Source: JABWCE01 sp964617955
Lineage (GTDB): Bacteria; Bacteroidota; Bacteroidia; NS11-12g; UBA9320
NCBI GenBank assembly: GCA_964617955.1
Contig: CAZTXB010000002.1
Location: 1 to 64,000 of the forward strand
Direction: 5' to 3'
DNA: 64,000 nt
Position numbers and translations under genes: made by a program. This document shows, one piece after another, positions 1 through 9,690 of this stretch (its first letter is position 1; each line of letters starts with the position of its first letter). Under the pieces are notes generated by a model. The model saw only the letters and a list, made by a program, of their open reading frames with translations. It was not told the DNA's origin and ran no database searches.

Positions 1-163
1 GGATATTAGTAGGTACTATGCTGATAATGAATATTTCTAGAGTGACAAAGTAGAAATAGATAATTTTAGTGTTTAATATAAATTAACAGGCATGACTATT
101 AAGATTTAAATCTCCTCCCGCAGGCGAGTTATTTTCATGCCACTTTTTTATGTTATGCCTTTA

Positions 164-1534
164 TTAAAGTATGCCGGGAAAAATACTCAGAAAAACCATC
201 CCGCACACCGATAAAACAAGTACAATCATGGCCAGCGGATTGCTACCCATTTCTTGGCTCTCAGCTGCTTCGGGCGTGAAATACATGGCAGTTATGGCCC
301 TAAAATAATAGTAAATGCTCATGGCCGAACTCAAAATGGCAACCACAACCAACCACAAATGCCCGCCAATGGCTTCCCTAAAAAGAGAATATTTGGCAAA
401 AAAGCCGGGTAGCGGCGGTATGCCGGAAAGGGAAAGCAAACTGATGGCCAGTAATGCGGCTACAACAGGTGATTTTTTACCCATTCCATTGAAAATACTG
501 AAGGGGTATTCCCCATTGGGATCAGGATTAACGATGAGTAAGGCCGAAAAGATGCCAATAGTGGCCAAGGCATAGGTTATGAGGTAAAACCCAACAATGT
601 TTTGGGTATCTCCATTCACGGAGAGCAAAGCCATGAGCACATACCCAACATGCGAAATGCTGCTGTAGGCCATCATGCGTTTAAAATCGGATTGCTGACC
701 TGCCACCAGATTGGCATAAAGCATGGTGGCAGCCGAGAGTATGGCTATCACAATATACCATTGCGATCCTAACAAGGGGCCGAGATATAAAATGAATTTT
801 AAAAATGCACCCAATCCGGCGATTTTTACCACGGTAGCCATAAAGGCTGTGATCAAAGTCGGACTTCCCTGATACACATCAGGACTCCAATAATGAAAAG
901 GAACCGCAGCCAATTTAAAGGCAAAGGCAATGGTGATAAACAACATCCCGATATTGACCAAAGCAGGCGAAGCTTGCATGGCCGTAACCGATACACTTCG
1001 CATCACATCCAAATCGAAACTTCTGGTTGCGCCATACAACAGGGCAATGCCAAAAAGCAGAAAGCCTGTTGCGAAAGCTCCCATGATATAGTACTTAAGC
1101 GCTGCTTCATTCGAGCCCAAATGATTGCGGTTACTTCCAACCAAAACATATAAGGGGATTGATAAGATCTCGATTCCCAAAAACAGCATGACCATGTTGT
1201 TAAAACTCAGCATGCAAACGGCACCGCACAGTACAAAAAACATGAGGCCAATAATATCTCCTAAACTGGAGGGATTGTAACTGTAACCTCTGGCCGACAT
1301 CAGAACCAACAAGAGGGTACTCACAATGGCCATGGTGGTGAAGAGGGTGGAATACTTGTCGAAAATCAGCATGTTCTGAAGATTTTCAGGGAGATAGTTT
1401 AAATCAAAAGCAAGGTAGGCTAAGGCTGTAATGAGCGCAACTACGGCAAAATAAGGCAATATTTTGCGCAGGCCGAAAATGCCGCCAAACAATGAAAAGA
1501 TTCCTGAAACAAATAAGAGTATGAGTGTTTTCAA
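164..1534 (-). CDS. nuoN: NADH-quinone oxidoreductase subunit N
   Basis: Antiporter-like membrane subunit of complex I, one of three proton-translocating modules in the cytoplasmic membrane. The 456-residue product is almost entirely hydrophobic, with about 14 predicted membrane segments. It shows the family landmarks: a glutamate in FLGIEILSIPLYVLVG near residue 120, and a lysine in the segment ending AAVPFHYWSPDVYQG near residue 210, the helix-break region of the proton channel. It is the last gene of the nuo operon and its start overlaps the nuoM stop by 4 bp, so it is probably translationally coupled. Length is near the usual 450-490. No convincing terminator follows in the 163 bases left before the window edge. 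Confidence 0.97.
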   Translation of the reverse strand: MKTLILLFVSGIFSLFGGIFGLRKILPYFAVVALITALAYLAFDLNYLPENLQNMLIFDKYSTLFTTMAIVSTLLLVLMSARGYSYNPSSLGDIIGLMFFVLCGAVCMLSFNNMVMLFLGIEILSIPLYVLVGSNRNHLGSNEAALKYYIMGAFATGFLLFGIALLYGATRSFDLDVMRSVSVTAMQASPALVNIGMLFITIAFAFKLAAVPFHYWSPDVYQGSPTLITAFMATVVKIAGLGAFLKFILYLGPLLGSQWYIVIAILSAATMLYANLVAGQQSDFKRMMAYSSISHVGYVLMALLSVNGDTQNIVGFYLITYALATIGIFSALLIVNPDPNGEYPFSIFNGMGKKSPVVAALLAISLLSLSGIPPLPGFFAKYSLFREAIGGHLWLVVVAILSSAMSIYYYFRAITAMYFTPEAAESQEMGSNPLAMIVLVLSVCGMVFLSIFPGIL

Positions 1535-2979
1535 TGTATTGATTCTATGAGTGATAAAAGTCCGCTAACAGATGCTTCGGATATAGTTAAGATAAGACCC
1601 GGGAATACACCAACCGCCAGTACCATCATAACGATAATGCCTAAGGTGGTATACTCCGACCAGCTCAATTTTTCAATTTTGGGTCGGTCTTCAACCACTG
1701 GTCCCAGCATGGTGAGTTGGTATACCCTGAGCATGTATACTGCGCAAAAAATGATGGTGAGCCCCGATACTACGCCTATGGCGATGTTATAATTGAAGGT
1801 GGCGTTTAAAAGCAGAAACTCTCCGGTAAAACCGTTGGTGAAAGGAACGGCCACACTGCCCAGCAAAATAACCATGAATAAAAATGCAAAACCTCTGGCG
1901 TGCCTGGCCAATCCTCCCATGGCCTCCATATCAAGCGTTTTGAGTCTTCGCTCTATAATTTCAGCAACAAAAAACAAGCCTATCACATTCACCCCATGAT
2001 TAAACATCTGTAGAATGGATCCTTGAATTCCTTCTTCACTCCAAGTCATCAATCCGGCTGCAATTAAACCAACATGACTCATAGACGACCAGGCAATAAC
2101 CCGCTTGAAATCGTTTTGCCGTATGGCGATAATGGCTGCGTAAACAATTCCTATAACCGACAGGGCGATAAAGATTTGATAGTTACAAGAACAGGTGTTT
2201 TTGGCCAGTGGCCACATCCATCGGATCATTCCAAAAAGTCCCATTTTAAGCATAATTCCCGACAGAAGCATGCTTCCCTGAGCCGGCGCAACGGCATACG
2301 TATCGGGTTGCCAGGTGTGAAAGGGAAAAATTGGCAGTTTGATGGCAAATGCTATAAAAAAGGCCCAAAGTACCAAAGTAGACTCAAAGGAGGTCAGTTC
2401 AGCCTTTATCATTTCATGCCACTCGAAACTGTGATTCCCGGGGGTATGAAGGTATACAAAAATCAAGGCAAGCAGCATTAACAAACTGCCTAAAAAAGTA
2501 TAAATGAAGAATTTAAATGTGATGCGAATTCGGTTTTCGCCTCCCCATATGCCCACAATAAAATAAATAGGGATAAGGGCCAGTTCCCAGAAAATATAGA
2601 ACATAAGCCCGTTCATGGCCAAAAATACGCCACACAGAGCCCCTTGCATTAACAGAATGAGCGACAAAAATTTGGGTGTATTCCGGTAGCTGTTGTCCCA
2701 TGAACTCAATAAAATAAGAAAGGTAGCAATATTGGTAAGCAGGAGGAGTACCATAGACACGCCATCGATTCCTGAACTCATATTGAGCCCCAATTGCGCA
2801 AACCAGGTATAGGATTCGAAGTATTGAAAAGCAGCTGCTTGCCTATCGAAACCGTTCAAAATGACTGCGGTTACTATCAGCTGAATGATGGAAGCTCCCA
2901 AAGCAATTATTTTAGACGGCAGGTTTTTAAATGCCAGAACCAGCAGGGAAGCGATGAAAGGTATTGTTATTAAAATCAA
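1531..2979 (-). CDS. nuoM: NADH-quinone oxidoreductase subunit M
   Basis: Antiporter-like proton-pumping subunit of complex I in the inner membrane. The 482-residue protein has about 14 hydrophobic helices. Conserved features are the glutamate of FYIFWELALIPIYFIVG near residue 130, the lysine of IAFAIKLPIFPFHTWQPD near residue 215, and the SSMSHVGL segment in the second half. Length is typical for NuoM (480-510). It lies 4 bp after nuoL and overlaps nuoN by 4 bp, the usual L-M-N order. It is distinguished from NuoN and NuoL by the HTWQPDTYAVAP stretch and by length. Confidence 0.97.
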   Translation of the reverse strand: MILITIPFIASLLVLAFKNLPSKIIALGASIIQLIVTAVILNGFDRQAAAFQYFESYTWFAQLGLNMSSGIDGVSMVLLLLTNIATFLILLSSWDNSYRNTPKFLSLILLMQGALCGVFLAMNGLMFYIFWELALIPIYFIVGIWGGENRIRITFKFFIYTFLGSLLMLLALIFVYLHTPGNHSFEWHEMIKAELTSFESTLVLWAFFIAFAIKLPIFPFHTWQPDTYAVAPAQGSMLLSGIMLKMGLFGMIRWMWPLAKNTCSCNYQIFIALSVIGIVYAAIIAIRQNDFKRVIAWSSMSHVGLIAAGLMTWSEEGIQGSILQMFNHGVNVIGLFFVAEIIERRLKTLDMEAMGGLARHARGFAFLFMVILLGSVAVPFTNGFTGEFLLLNATFNYNIAIGVVSGLTIIFCAVYMLRVYQLTMLGPVVEDRPKIEKLSWSEYTTLGIIVMMVLAVGVFPGLILTISEASVSGLLSLIESIH

Positions 2980-2983
2980 AATA

Positions 2984-4867
2984 CTAAACCAATTGATATA
3001 AAACCAAAAATGAAATTATTCCCACAACCATGGCCAATAAATAAAATTCGATATTGCCTGTTTGTAATTTTCTAAATTGTTTGCCAAATGCCGAGGTCAG
3101 TGTTCCTGCAAAATTAACCGGCCCATCAATCACCTTGCGGTCAATAAAGGAGAAGGAAACCTTCGACAACCACTCTATAGGCTTTTGAATTAAAAAAGCG
3201 TAAACCTCGTCGAGGTAGTATTTATGGCTCAGCAGTTTACCCAGCCCTTTTTCATGCTCAGGGAGTATAGGAAGGCTTTGCTTCACAATATATAGGTGAC
3301 GGCTTATAAAAATAATGATCCCCAATACAACGACTGAAACCATCGGAACAATAATTTCAAAAAAGTGGGAGGGGTGCATGATTTCCTTGTCAGACAAAAC
3401 GCTTCCAAGAAACTCATTCACAAAATGATGATGCGAGACAAGCGACGACAAACCGATAAATCCTCCGACGCATGAAAGTATAGCCAGCACCATAAGCGGA
3501 AAAGTCATGGACAGCGGGCTTTCATGAAGGTGTTCTTTTTGATGTTTGGTTCCCCTGAAATTCCCCAGGAAGGTTAAAAAATACAGGCGGAACATATAGA
3601 TGGCTGTTAAAATCGAGGTTAAAGCCAGCAGTGTAAACACAAGTGGACCACTGCCATAGAACGACTTGGCCAGAATTTCATCTTTGCTAAAGAAACCGGC
3701 CAGCGGAGGAACGCCTGTTATCGCCAAGGTGCCTAAAAGAAATGTGAAATGGGTTATTTTTAATTTCTTGCTCAAGCCTCCCATTTTGCTAATATCCTGT
3801 TCTCCATTCATGGCATGAATAACCGAACCTGAGCCTAAAAAGAGCAAAGCTTTAAAAAAGGCATGGGTGGTAACATGAAACAAGGCCGTTGAATAGGCGC
3901 CAACCCCAAGCGCCACAAACATGTATCCCAGCTGACTAACGGTAGAATAGGCCAGCACTTTTTTTATGTCATTTTGTTTCAGGGCAATGGTGGCTGCAAC
4001 CATGGCGGTGAGCAGGCCTATGATAAGCACAAGCGACGAGGCCAATTCGGAACCAACAAATAAAACACCGGAACGGGCCACGAGATAAATACCTGCCGTA
4101 ACCATGGTGGCGGCATGAATCAAAGCCGAAACAGGTGTTGGTCCGGCCATGGCATCCGGCAGCCAGGTAAACAGAGGTATTTGTGCGCTTTTGCCTATGG
4201 CACCGACAAAAAGTAAAATGCATATTAATTCAATCATGCCCGGGCTGGCATTTCCGGCTGAGGCAAAAACCGTTTTAAAATCGGTGGTTCCAAATAGCTG
4301 AAACATAAAAAAGATGCTCAAAAGCAATCCCAAATCACCTATTCGATTCATGATGAAGGCTTTACGCGCAGCGTAACCATACTCTTTGTTGGCGTACCAA
4401 AATCCGATGAGTAAATAGGAGCAAAGGCCTACACCTTCCCAACCGAAGAACATAATAACATAGTTGGCCCCCATGACGAGGGTGAGCATCGAAAAAATAA
4501 AGAGGTTGAGGTAGGCGAAAAATTTCGAAAAATTTTGGTCATGTTGCATATAACCAATGGAGTAGATATGAATCAAAAAGCCCACTCCGGTGATAATGAG
4601 CATCATCCAAACGGAGAGTTTGTCGACCATAAAACTCATGTCGATGCTGATGTTTCCTGCTGCTATCCATGAAAAATAGGTATTGCTGATTGCTGCGCCA
4701 CCTCCAAGCAAATGGTTAAAGAGCATGACTGAGCACACAAAGCTAACCAGAACACTTGCCGACGAAATGCCACCTACCATATTTTTATGTTTAATGCGGC
4801 TGCTCAGGCCTGAAAGTACAGACCCGATAAGCGGTGATATTAATGCGATGCTGAGTAATAAATTCAT
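2984..4867 (-). CDS. nuoL: NADH-quinone oxidoreductase subunit L
   Basis: Largest antiporter-like subunit of complex I, carrying the distal proton channel and the long lateral helix that runs along the membrane arm. The 627-residue product has the channel glutamate in FFGWEGVGLCSYLLIGFW near residue 145 and the lysine in GAIGKSAQIPLFTWLPDAM near residue 225. It then shows HAATMVTAGIYLVAR and SKDEILA, all diagnostic of NuoL. The charged loop and last helix near the C terminus fit the lateral helix and its anchor. It sits 7 bp after nuoK and 4 bp before nuoM in the operon. Nothing unusual was seen. Confidence 0.97.
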   Translation of the reverse strand: MNLLLSIALISPLIGSVLSGLSSRIKHKNMVGGISSASVLVSFVCSVMLFNHLLGGGAAISNTYFSWIAAGNISIDMSFMVDKLSVWMMLIITGVGFLIHIYSIGYMQHDQNFSKFFAYLNLFIFSMLTLVMGANYVIMFFGWEGVGLCSYLLIGFWYANKEYGYAARKAFIMNRIGDLGLLLSIFFMFQLFGTTDFKTVFASAGNASPGMIELICILLFVGAIGKSAQIPLFTWLPDAMAGPTPVSALIHAATMVTAGIYLVARSGVLFVGSELASSLVLIIGLLTAMVAATIALKQNDIKKVLAYSTVSQLGYMFVALGVGAYSTALFHVTTHAFFKALLFLGSGSVIHAMNGEQDISKMGGLSKKLKITHFTFLLGTLAITGVPPLAGFFSKDEILAKSFYGSGPLVFTLLALTSILTAIYMFRLYFLTFLGNFRGTKHQKEHLHESPLSMTFPLMVLAILSCVGGFIGLSSLVSHHHFVNEFLGSVLSDKEIMHPSHFFEIIVPMVSVVVLGIIIFISRHLYIVKQSLPILPEHEKGLGKLLSHKYYLDEVYAFLIQKPIEWLSKVSFSFIDRKVIDGPVNFAGTLTSAFGKQFRKLQTGNIEFYLLAMVVGIISFLVLYQLV

Positions 4868-4874
4868 TCCCGTT

Positions 4875-5189
4875 TTAGTTCTTAAAGGAGTCCAACAAAC
4901 TGATGTCTACCGATTTTGTGTTTCGGTAAATCATAATCAAAATAGCCAGGCCAACGGCCACCTCTGCAGCAGCCACTACCATAATAAAAAATACAAAAAC
5001 CTGACCTGCACCATCATTAAAACTTGTAGAGAAAGCCGCAAAAAGAAGGTTAACCGAACTCAACATCAATTCAATGCACATGAGAAGCACGATTCCATTG
5101 CGACGTATAAGCACGCCGGTTACCCCTATGCAGAATAAGATGGAACTCAGCCAAAGGTAATGCTCAACCGGTGGCATATAATTAGTCAT
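4875..5189 (-). CDS. nuoK: NADH-quinone oxidoreductase subunit K
   Basis: Small three-helix membrane subunit of complex I that links the quinone module to the pumps. The 104-residue product has the two conserved acidic residues inside the membrane: the glutamate of IELMLSSVNLLF near residue 36 and that of AAEVAVGLAILI near residue 75. These are landmarks of the NuoK/MnhC family. The start overlaps the end of nuoJ by 8 bp, indicating coupled translation. Length and position are standard. Confidence 0.97.
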   Translation of the reverse strand: MTNYMPPVEHYLWLSSILFCIGVTGVLIRRNGIVLLMCIELMLSSVNLLFAAFSTSFNDGAGQVFVFFIMVVAAAEVAVGLAILIMIYRNTKSVDISLLDSFKN

Positions 5190-5694
5190 GGGTTACCTCC
5201 ATTTCTGTATTTGAGCGTTTAGCGACGAGAATAGCCCCGACCATGGCGGCCAGAAAGAGTATAGAACTGATTTCAAATGGCACCACAAATTCTGTAAATA
5301 GGGTGATGCCCAGATTTTTTACCAAACCCACATCAGTGAGATGCAAGGGGTTAGAGTTAAAGCTCTTAACGAAGGCTCCAAGCAGGGTAAAACATAATAT
5401 TCCGCCGGCAATGAAGCCCGCCAGTTTTGTTTTAAGCAATTTTTGTGGCTCCGTGTCCTTGTTCAAATTCAAGAGCATGAGTACAAAAAGGAACAAAACC
5501 ATAATAGCCCCTGCGTATACAATTAAATTGACCACAAATAAAAATTGTGCGTTCAAGAGCAAATACTGTCCTGATATCAAAAAAAAGGTGAGTATGAGGT
5601 ACAAGATGCTGTGAACCGGATTCTTGGCCAGTATCATCATCAATCCACTCAGGATCGAAAGTCCACCTAAAGTATAAAACAAATATCCTAACAT
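5182..5694 (-). CDS. nuoJ: NADH-quinone oxidoreductase subunit J
   Basis: Membrane subunit of complex I at the junction of the quinone site and the proton arm. The 170-residue product has five hydrophobic segments. The conserved stretch NPVHSILYLILTFF appears near residue 27, and YAGAIMVLFLFVLMLLN near residue 60 corresponds to the NuoJ pi-bulge helix. It follows nuoI after 77 bp, the widest gap within the operon. No promoter-like TAnnTTTG element was recognised in that gap, so read-through is assumed. It overlaps nuoK by 8 bp. Confidence 0.96.
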   Translation of the reverse strand: MLGYLFYTLGGLSILSGLMMILAKNPVHSILYLILTFFLISGQYLLLNAQFLFVVNLIVYAGAIMVLFLFVLMLLNLNKDTEPQKLLKTKLAGFIAGGILCFTLLGAFVKSFNSNPLHLTDVGLVKNLGITLFTEFVVPFEISSILFLAAMVGAILVAKRSNTEMEVTHD

Positions 5695-5771
5695 GTTGTC
5701 AGATGAATGAAATTCTCAAATATTAATTTTCCTGTTTCCAATTGTATTAAAGTCAAAGTTTATATGATCCC

Positions 5772-6323
5772 TTATTTGTCGTTAAATTTATGGTCTACTA
5801 CTTCATTTTCCTGTCGGCCCGACACATCAATCCTATTGGCCATGGTCTCTACCAACTTGTCTTTGCCATAAATAAAATTTTCGCGTTCATAATTGGCCGG
5901 CATCAACTCCTGGGTTAAGAAAATTGCCTCCTTTGGACAAGCTTCTTCGCATAAACCGCAAAAGATGCAGCGCAACATGTTGATTTCATATACAGAAGCG
6001 TATTTTTCTTCTCTGTAAAGATGTTCTTCTCCTTTTTGCCGTTCGGCCGATACCATGGTAATCGCCTCTGCAGGGCAGGCAACGGCACACAGGCCGCAGG
6101 CAGTGCAACGCTCCGCACCCTTATCGTCTCGCTTTAAAACGTGCTTGCCTCGGTAGGTTTCGCTTCTTGGCCTCACTTCGTCAGGCCATCTGGTGGTAGC
6201 CTTCCTTTTAAAAATATGCTTGAATGTTATAAACATCCCCCCAATGATGGCCGGAAGATAAATCCGTTCCAGGAAGCTCATTTTTTTATTGGAAACGGCT
6301 TTACTTCTATTGGTGAGTTTCAT
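5772..6323 (-). CDS. nuoI: NADH-quinone oxidoreductase subunit I (2x[4Fe-4S] ferredoxin-type)
   Basis: Peripheral-arm iron-sulfur subunit that passes electrons to NuoB. The 183-residue protein has two ferredoxin motifs, CTACGLCAVACP near residue 73 and CIFCGLCEEACP near residue 119. Each has the CxxCxxCxxxCP spacing for a [4Fe-4S] cluster (N6a and N6b). An N-terminal hydrophobic/amphipathic stretch near residues 16-40 fits membrane association. A second methionine at residue 15 could be the true start. It lies 19 bp after nuoH and 77 bp before nuoJ. Confidence 0.97.
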   Translation of the reverse strand: MKLTNRSKAVSNKKMSFLERIYLPAIIGGMFITFKHIFKRKATTRWPDEVRPRSETYRGKHVLKRDDKGAERCTACGLCAVACPAEAITMVSAERQKGEEHLYREEKYASVYEINMLRCIFCGLCEEACPKEAIFLTQELMPANYERENFIYGKDKLVETMANRIDVSGRQENEVVDHKFNDK

Positions 6324-6342
6324 AATTTTTTTTCAATTTTTA

Positions 6343-7371
6343 TTAAATTAAATCTTTGATCAACATCCATCCACCGGTGAGCATTAAATTAAGAATGGCA
6401 AGGGGTATAAGGGTTTTCCATCCTAAATGCATCAATTGATCATATCTGAATCGTGGGAGGGTCCATCGCACCCACATAAACACGAAAATGAAGAAGATGA
6501 TTTTAGCGAAGAAAACCAACATGCCCACAAGGGCTAATGCATTGGCCGACAAGCCAAGATCGTGCATAAATGGAAAATTATATCCTCCGAAAAATAATGC
6601 CGAAATGATGGCCGATGAAATGAACATGTTGATGTATTCTGAAAACAGATAAAACCCCAATTTCATACTGCTGTATTCGGTGTGATAACCTCCAATTAAT
6701 TCGGTTTCGCATTCAGCTAAATCGAAAGGGGCTCGGTTGCACTCGGCGAATGCACACACTATAAAAATAAGAAATGCAAGGGGCTGATAGATAAAATTCC
6801 AATGCCCTCCACTCTGTCCTTCAACGATGTCTCTCAGGCTCAATGAACCACTGGTCATAACAATGGCCAGAATTGCCAAACCCATGGCCAACTCATAACT
6901 CACCATTTGCGCACTGGCTCTAACGGCACCGTAAAGTGAATACTTGTTGTTGGATGCCCAGCCACCAATCATAATGCCGTAAACTCCCAAAGAAACAACA
7001 GCCAGGATATAGAGAATTCCTATGTCAATATCGGCAATTTGCAAGTCAAAGGTCTCTCCAAAAAGGGTGACACTGCTTCCCCAGGGAATGACCGCTCCGG
7101 TCATACAAGCGGTGAACATAGCTATGCCCGGTCCAAGAATAAATAACCACTTTTGAGAATTTTCCGGGATAAAGTCTTCTTTGAAAAACATTTTACCCCC
7201 ATCTGCCAATGGTTGCAAAATACCCCATGGCCCTGCCCGGTTAGGACCTACACGGTCCTGCATTACAGCGGCCACTTTTCTCTCCATATAAGTTGAGTAC
7301 ATGGCAATTACTAGCGTAATTGAAAAGATTAGGACAATAAAAACAATCTTTATAATAAATAGTGTACTCAT
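6343..7371 (-). CDS. nuoH: NADH-quinone oxidoreductase subunit H
   Basis: Membrane subunit that forms much of the ubiquinone/menaquinone chamber of complex I. The 342-residue product has about eight transmembrane helices. It contains the hallmark motifs ERKVAAVMQDRVGPNRAGPWG near residues 30-50 and AECNRAPFDLAECETEL near residue 210, followed by the G-Y-TEYS loop. Length is typical (320-350). It is separated from nuoG by 16 bp and from nuoI by 19 bp. Confidence 0.97.
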   Translation of the reverse strand: MSTLFIIKIVFIVLIFSITLVIAMYSTYMERKVAAVMQDRVGPNRAGPWGILQPLADGGKMFFKEDFIPENSQKWLFILGPGIAMFTACMTGAVIPWGSSVTLFGETFDLQIADIDIGILYILAVVSLGVYGIMIGGWASNNKYSLYGAVRASAQMVSYELAMGLAILAIVMTSGSLSLRDIVEGQSGGHWNFIYQPLAFLIFIVCAFAECNRAPFDLAECETELIGGYHTEYSSMKLGFYLFSEYINMFISSAIISALFFGGYNFPFMHDLGLSANALALVGMLVFFAKIIFFIFVFMWVRWTLPRFRYDQLMHLGWKTLIPLAILNLMLTGGWMLIKDLI

Positions 7372-7387
7372 TTATTTTTCTTTCTTT

Positions 7388-8347
7388 TCAGTTTTTTGCC
7401 TCAAGTGATAATGGGTTAGAATCGTTTGGTGCTTTTAATTCATAATGCCCCTGTCCTATGACAGAATCCCTTTCGATAGTTCTGGGTCCTTCAATCGTCC
7501 ATAAAGCCAGGTCTTTTTTGTCGAAACGGCAACTGTTACAAATAAACTCATCCACTTCACCATAACTATTTTTTCGGCCGGTAACTCTGAATATTTCGTC
7601 TCCAAACATCCAAACTACAGCTTTTCCGCTGCATTTGTCGCATGAGCAATGGGCGTCCATTGGGTTTAAAAACCAAACTCTGCTTTTAAAGCGAAACGTT
7701 TTATCCGTTAGCGCTCCTACTGGACAAACGTCAATCACATTGCCGCTGAATTCATTGGTAATTGAATTTTGAATATAGGTCCCTATCTCTGAGGCGTCTC
7801 CGCGCTTTAATACGCCATGAACCCTCTTTTCGGTGAGTTGATCGGCCACATAAACACACCGATAGCAAAGAATGCATCGGGTCATGTGCAATTGAATGTT
7901 CGGACCGATATCAATTTTCTCAAAAGTTCTTCTGTCTTCTTCGTACCTCGTACTTCCCACCCCATGCTCGTAAGCAAGGTTTTGCAGATCGCATTCCCCG
8001 GCCTGGTCGCAAATTGGGCAATCGAGTGGATGGTTGATGAGGAGAAACTCAACTACGCCTTTTCGGGCCTCTAAGGTTTTGGCACTGGTTTTGTTCGCTA
8101 CTTCCATACCGTCCATTACGGGTGTGGAGCAGCTCGCAACCAGCTTTGGCATGGGTCGGGGATCTTTTTCGGATCCTTTAGTTACCTCTACCAGGCAGGT
8201 TCGGCATTTTCCACCACTGCCTTTTAATTTGCTGTAATAGCACATGGCAGGAGGTACCAAATCGCCTCCAATCATTCTGGCCGCATTCAGAATGCTTGTT
8301 CCTTCTTCTACTTCAATACTTTGTCCGTCGATGGTTACTTTTGGCAT
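7388..8347 (-). CDS. nuoG: NADH-quinone oxidoreductase subunit G, short form
   Basis: Iron-sulfur subunit of the complex I peripheral arm. I start it at the ATG at 8347, giving 319 residues beginning MPKVTIDG, because this lies 2 bp after the nuoF stop; an upstream in-frame ATG at 8398 would overlap nuoF. The order of domains is a [2Fe-2S] ferredoxin (about residues 1-80), a His-Cys3 motif HPLDCPICDQAGECDLQ near 105, and cysteine motifs CILCYRC and VCPVGAL (about 145-205). A further cysteine group, HCSCDKC and CNSC, lies near 225-275. The family is usually 650-900 residues because of a molybdopterin-oxidoreductase-like domain. That domain is absent, and the neighbours are contiguous, so this is not a frameshift. 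Confidence 0.93.
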   Translation of the reverse strand: MPKVTIDGQSIEVEEGTSILNAARMIGGDLVPPAMCYYSKLKGSGGKCRTCLVEVTKGSEKDPRPMPKLVASCSTPVMDGMEVANKTSAKTLEARKGVVEFLLINHPLDCPICDQAGECDLQNLAYEHGVGSTRYEEDRRTFEKIDIGPNIQLHMTRCILCYRCVYVADQLTEKRVHGVLKRGDASEIGTYIQNSITNEFSGNVIDVCPVGALTDKTFRFKSRVWFLNPMDAHCSCDKCSGKAVVWMFGDEIFRVTGRKNSYGEVDEFICNSCRFDKKDLALWTIEGPRTIERDSVIGQGHYELKAPNDSNPLSLEAKN

Positions 8348-8349
8348 AC

Positions 8350-9690
8350 TTATACTAATACCGGTTCCTGAATTAATCCGTAATTTTTTTCCATGCACAG
8401 CTTTGGCTCGTTAACGTGCCACTCAAATTCGTCTCTAAAATGCCGAATGGCAGAGGCCACCGGCCAAGCCGCTGCGTCGCCGAGCGGGCAGATGGTATTG
8501 CCCTCTATTTTGCGTTGAATATCCCAAAGCAAATCAATATCGTGTTGTTGGCCATGGCCATGCTCCAACCTGTGAAGCACTTTTTCCATCCAGCCGGTTC
8601 CTTCACGGCAAGGGCTGCATTGTCCGCAACTCTCGTGATGGTAAAACCTTGTAAAATTCCATGTATTTCTTACGATGCAGGCGTCCTCGTCATAAACAAT
8701 AAATCCGCCTGACCCTAACATGCTGCCCGATTCAAATCCGCCATCGGCAAGAGATTCATAGGTCATTAGCCTCTGTTCCCCTTTCAATGTTTTTGTAATC
8801 AGGTAATGGGGTAAAATTGGCACAGAGGAACCTCCTGGGACACAGGCTTTCAGCCTTTTCCCATTTTTTATGCCGCCACAATATTCATCTGAGTATAAAA
8901 ATTCCTCAACTGAAATGCCAAGTTCAATTTCGTAAACCCCTGGTTTATTGATGTTGCCGCAAGCTGAAATGAGTTTTGTGCCCGTTGAACGCCCTACGCC
9001 AATGGAGGCATAGGCTTCTCCACCGTTATTGATAATAGGCACAACAGCCGCCAGGGTCTCCACATTGTTAACCACCGTTGGAGATTGCCACAAGCCTTTA
9101 ACGGCAGGAAATGGAGGTTTTATTCTTGGGTTTCCACGCTCTCCTTCTAAAGACTCGATGAGGGCGGTTTCTTCACCACAAATGTATGCCCCTGCTCCGG
9201 GAGTGACGTATAAATCTAAATTGAAACCCGAACCCTTGATATTTTTACCAAGCCAGCCTTTGTCATAGGCCTCTGCTATGGCTTTTTCCAGTATATGGAC
9301 AATCCACATGAACTCTCCACGTATGTAAATGTAAGCTGTATTGCATCCGAGAGCAAAGGCCGAAATAATCATGCCCTCAATCAAAAGATGCGGATTGTGC
9401 TCCATTAAAAAACGGTCTTTAAAGGTACCCGGTTCCGATTCATCGGCATTGCACAACAGATAACGGGGTACGCCTTCGGGTTTGGCTATAAAACTCCATT
9501 TCATACCCGTCGGGAACCCTGCCCCTCCGCGACCTCTTAACCCCGATTTCTTTACCTCTTCAAGAACGTCTTCAGGGCTCATTTTCTTTAAAGCTTTTTG
9601 CACACCATTGTATCCCCCGTTTCGGGTATAAACCTCAATGGTTTTTAAACCTTCAATATTTACTTTATCGATGAGTAACTTTTGCCCCAT
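8350..9690 (-). CDS. nuoF: NADH-quinone oxidoreductase subunit F (NADH- and FMN-binding)
   Basis: Catalytic subunit that oxidises NADH on FMN and passes electrons to a [4Fe-4S] cluster. The 446-residue protein has the NADH-binding glycine-rich segment GLRGRGGAGFPTGMKW near residue 50 and the FMN segment PGAGAYICGEETALIESLEG near residue 165. The N3 cluster motif is ESCGQCSPCREGTGW near residue 350, with its fourth cysteine in NTICPLGDAA near 395. The ATG overlaps the nuoE stop by 1 bp. Length is normal. Confidence 0.98.
   Translation of the reverse strand: MGQKLLIDKVNIEGLKTIEVYTRNGGYNGVQKALKKMSPEDVLEEVKKSGLRGRGGAGFPTGMKWSFIAKPEGVPRYLLCNADESEPGTFKDRFLMEHNPHLLIEGMIISAFALGCNTAYIYIRGEFMWIVHILEKAIAEAYDKGWLGKNIKGSGFNLDLYVTPGAGAYICGEETALIESLEGERGNPRIKPPFPAVKGLWQSPTVVNNVETLAAVVPIINNGGEAYASIGVGRSTGTKLISACGNINKPGVYEIELGISVEEFLYSDEYCGGIKNGKRLKACVPGGSSVPILPHYLITKTLKGEQRLMTYESLADGGFESGSMLGSGGFIVYDEDACIVRNTWNFTRFYHHESCGQCSPCREGTGWMEKVLHRLEHGHGQQHDIDLLWDIQRKIEGNTICPLGDAAAWPVASAIRHFRDEFEWHVNEPKLCMEKNYGLIQEPVLV

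Noticed and set aside
1..163. Short inverted-repeat-like sequence downstream of nuoN
   Set aside because: The match is imperfect and without a T-run, so no terminator was called.
2074..2481. 135-codon plus-strand frame antisense to nuoM
   Set aside because: Covered by nuoM, with no start signal or domain of its own.
4683..5138. 151-codon plus-strand frame antisense to nuoL and nuoK
   Set aside because: It lies entirely over well-supported complex I genes, so it is a shadow of their codon bias.
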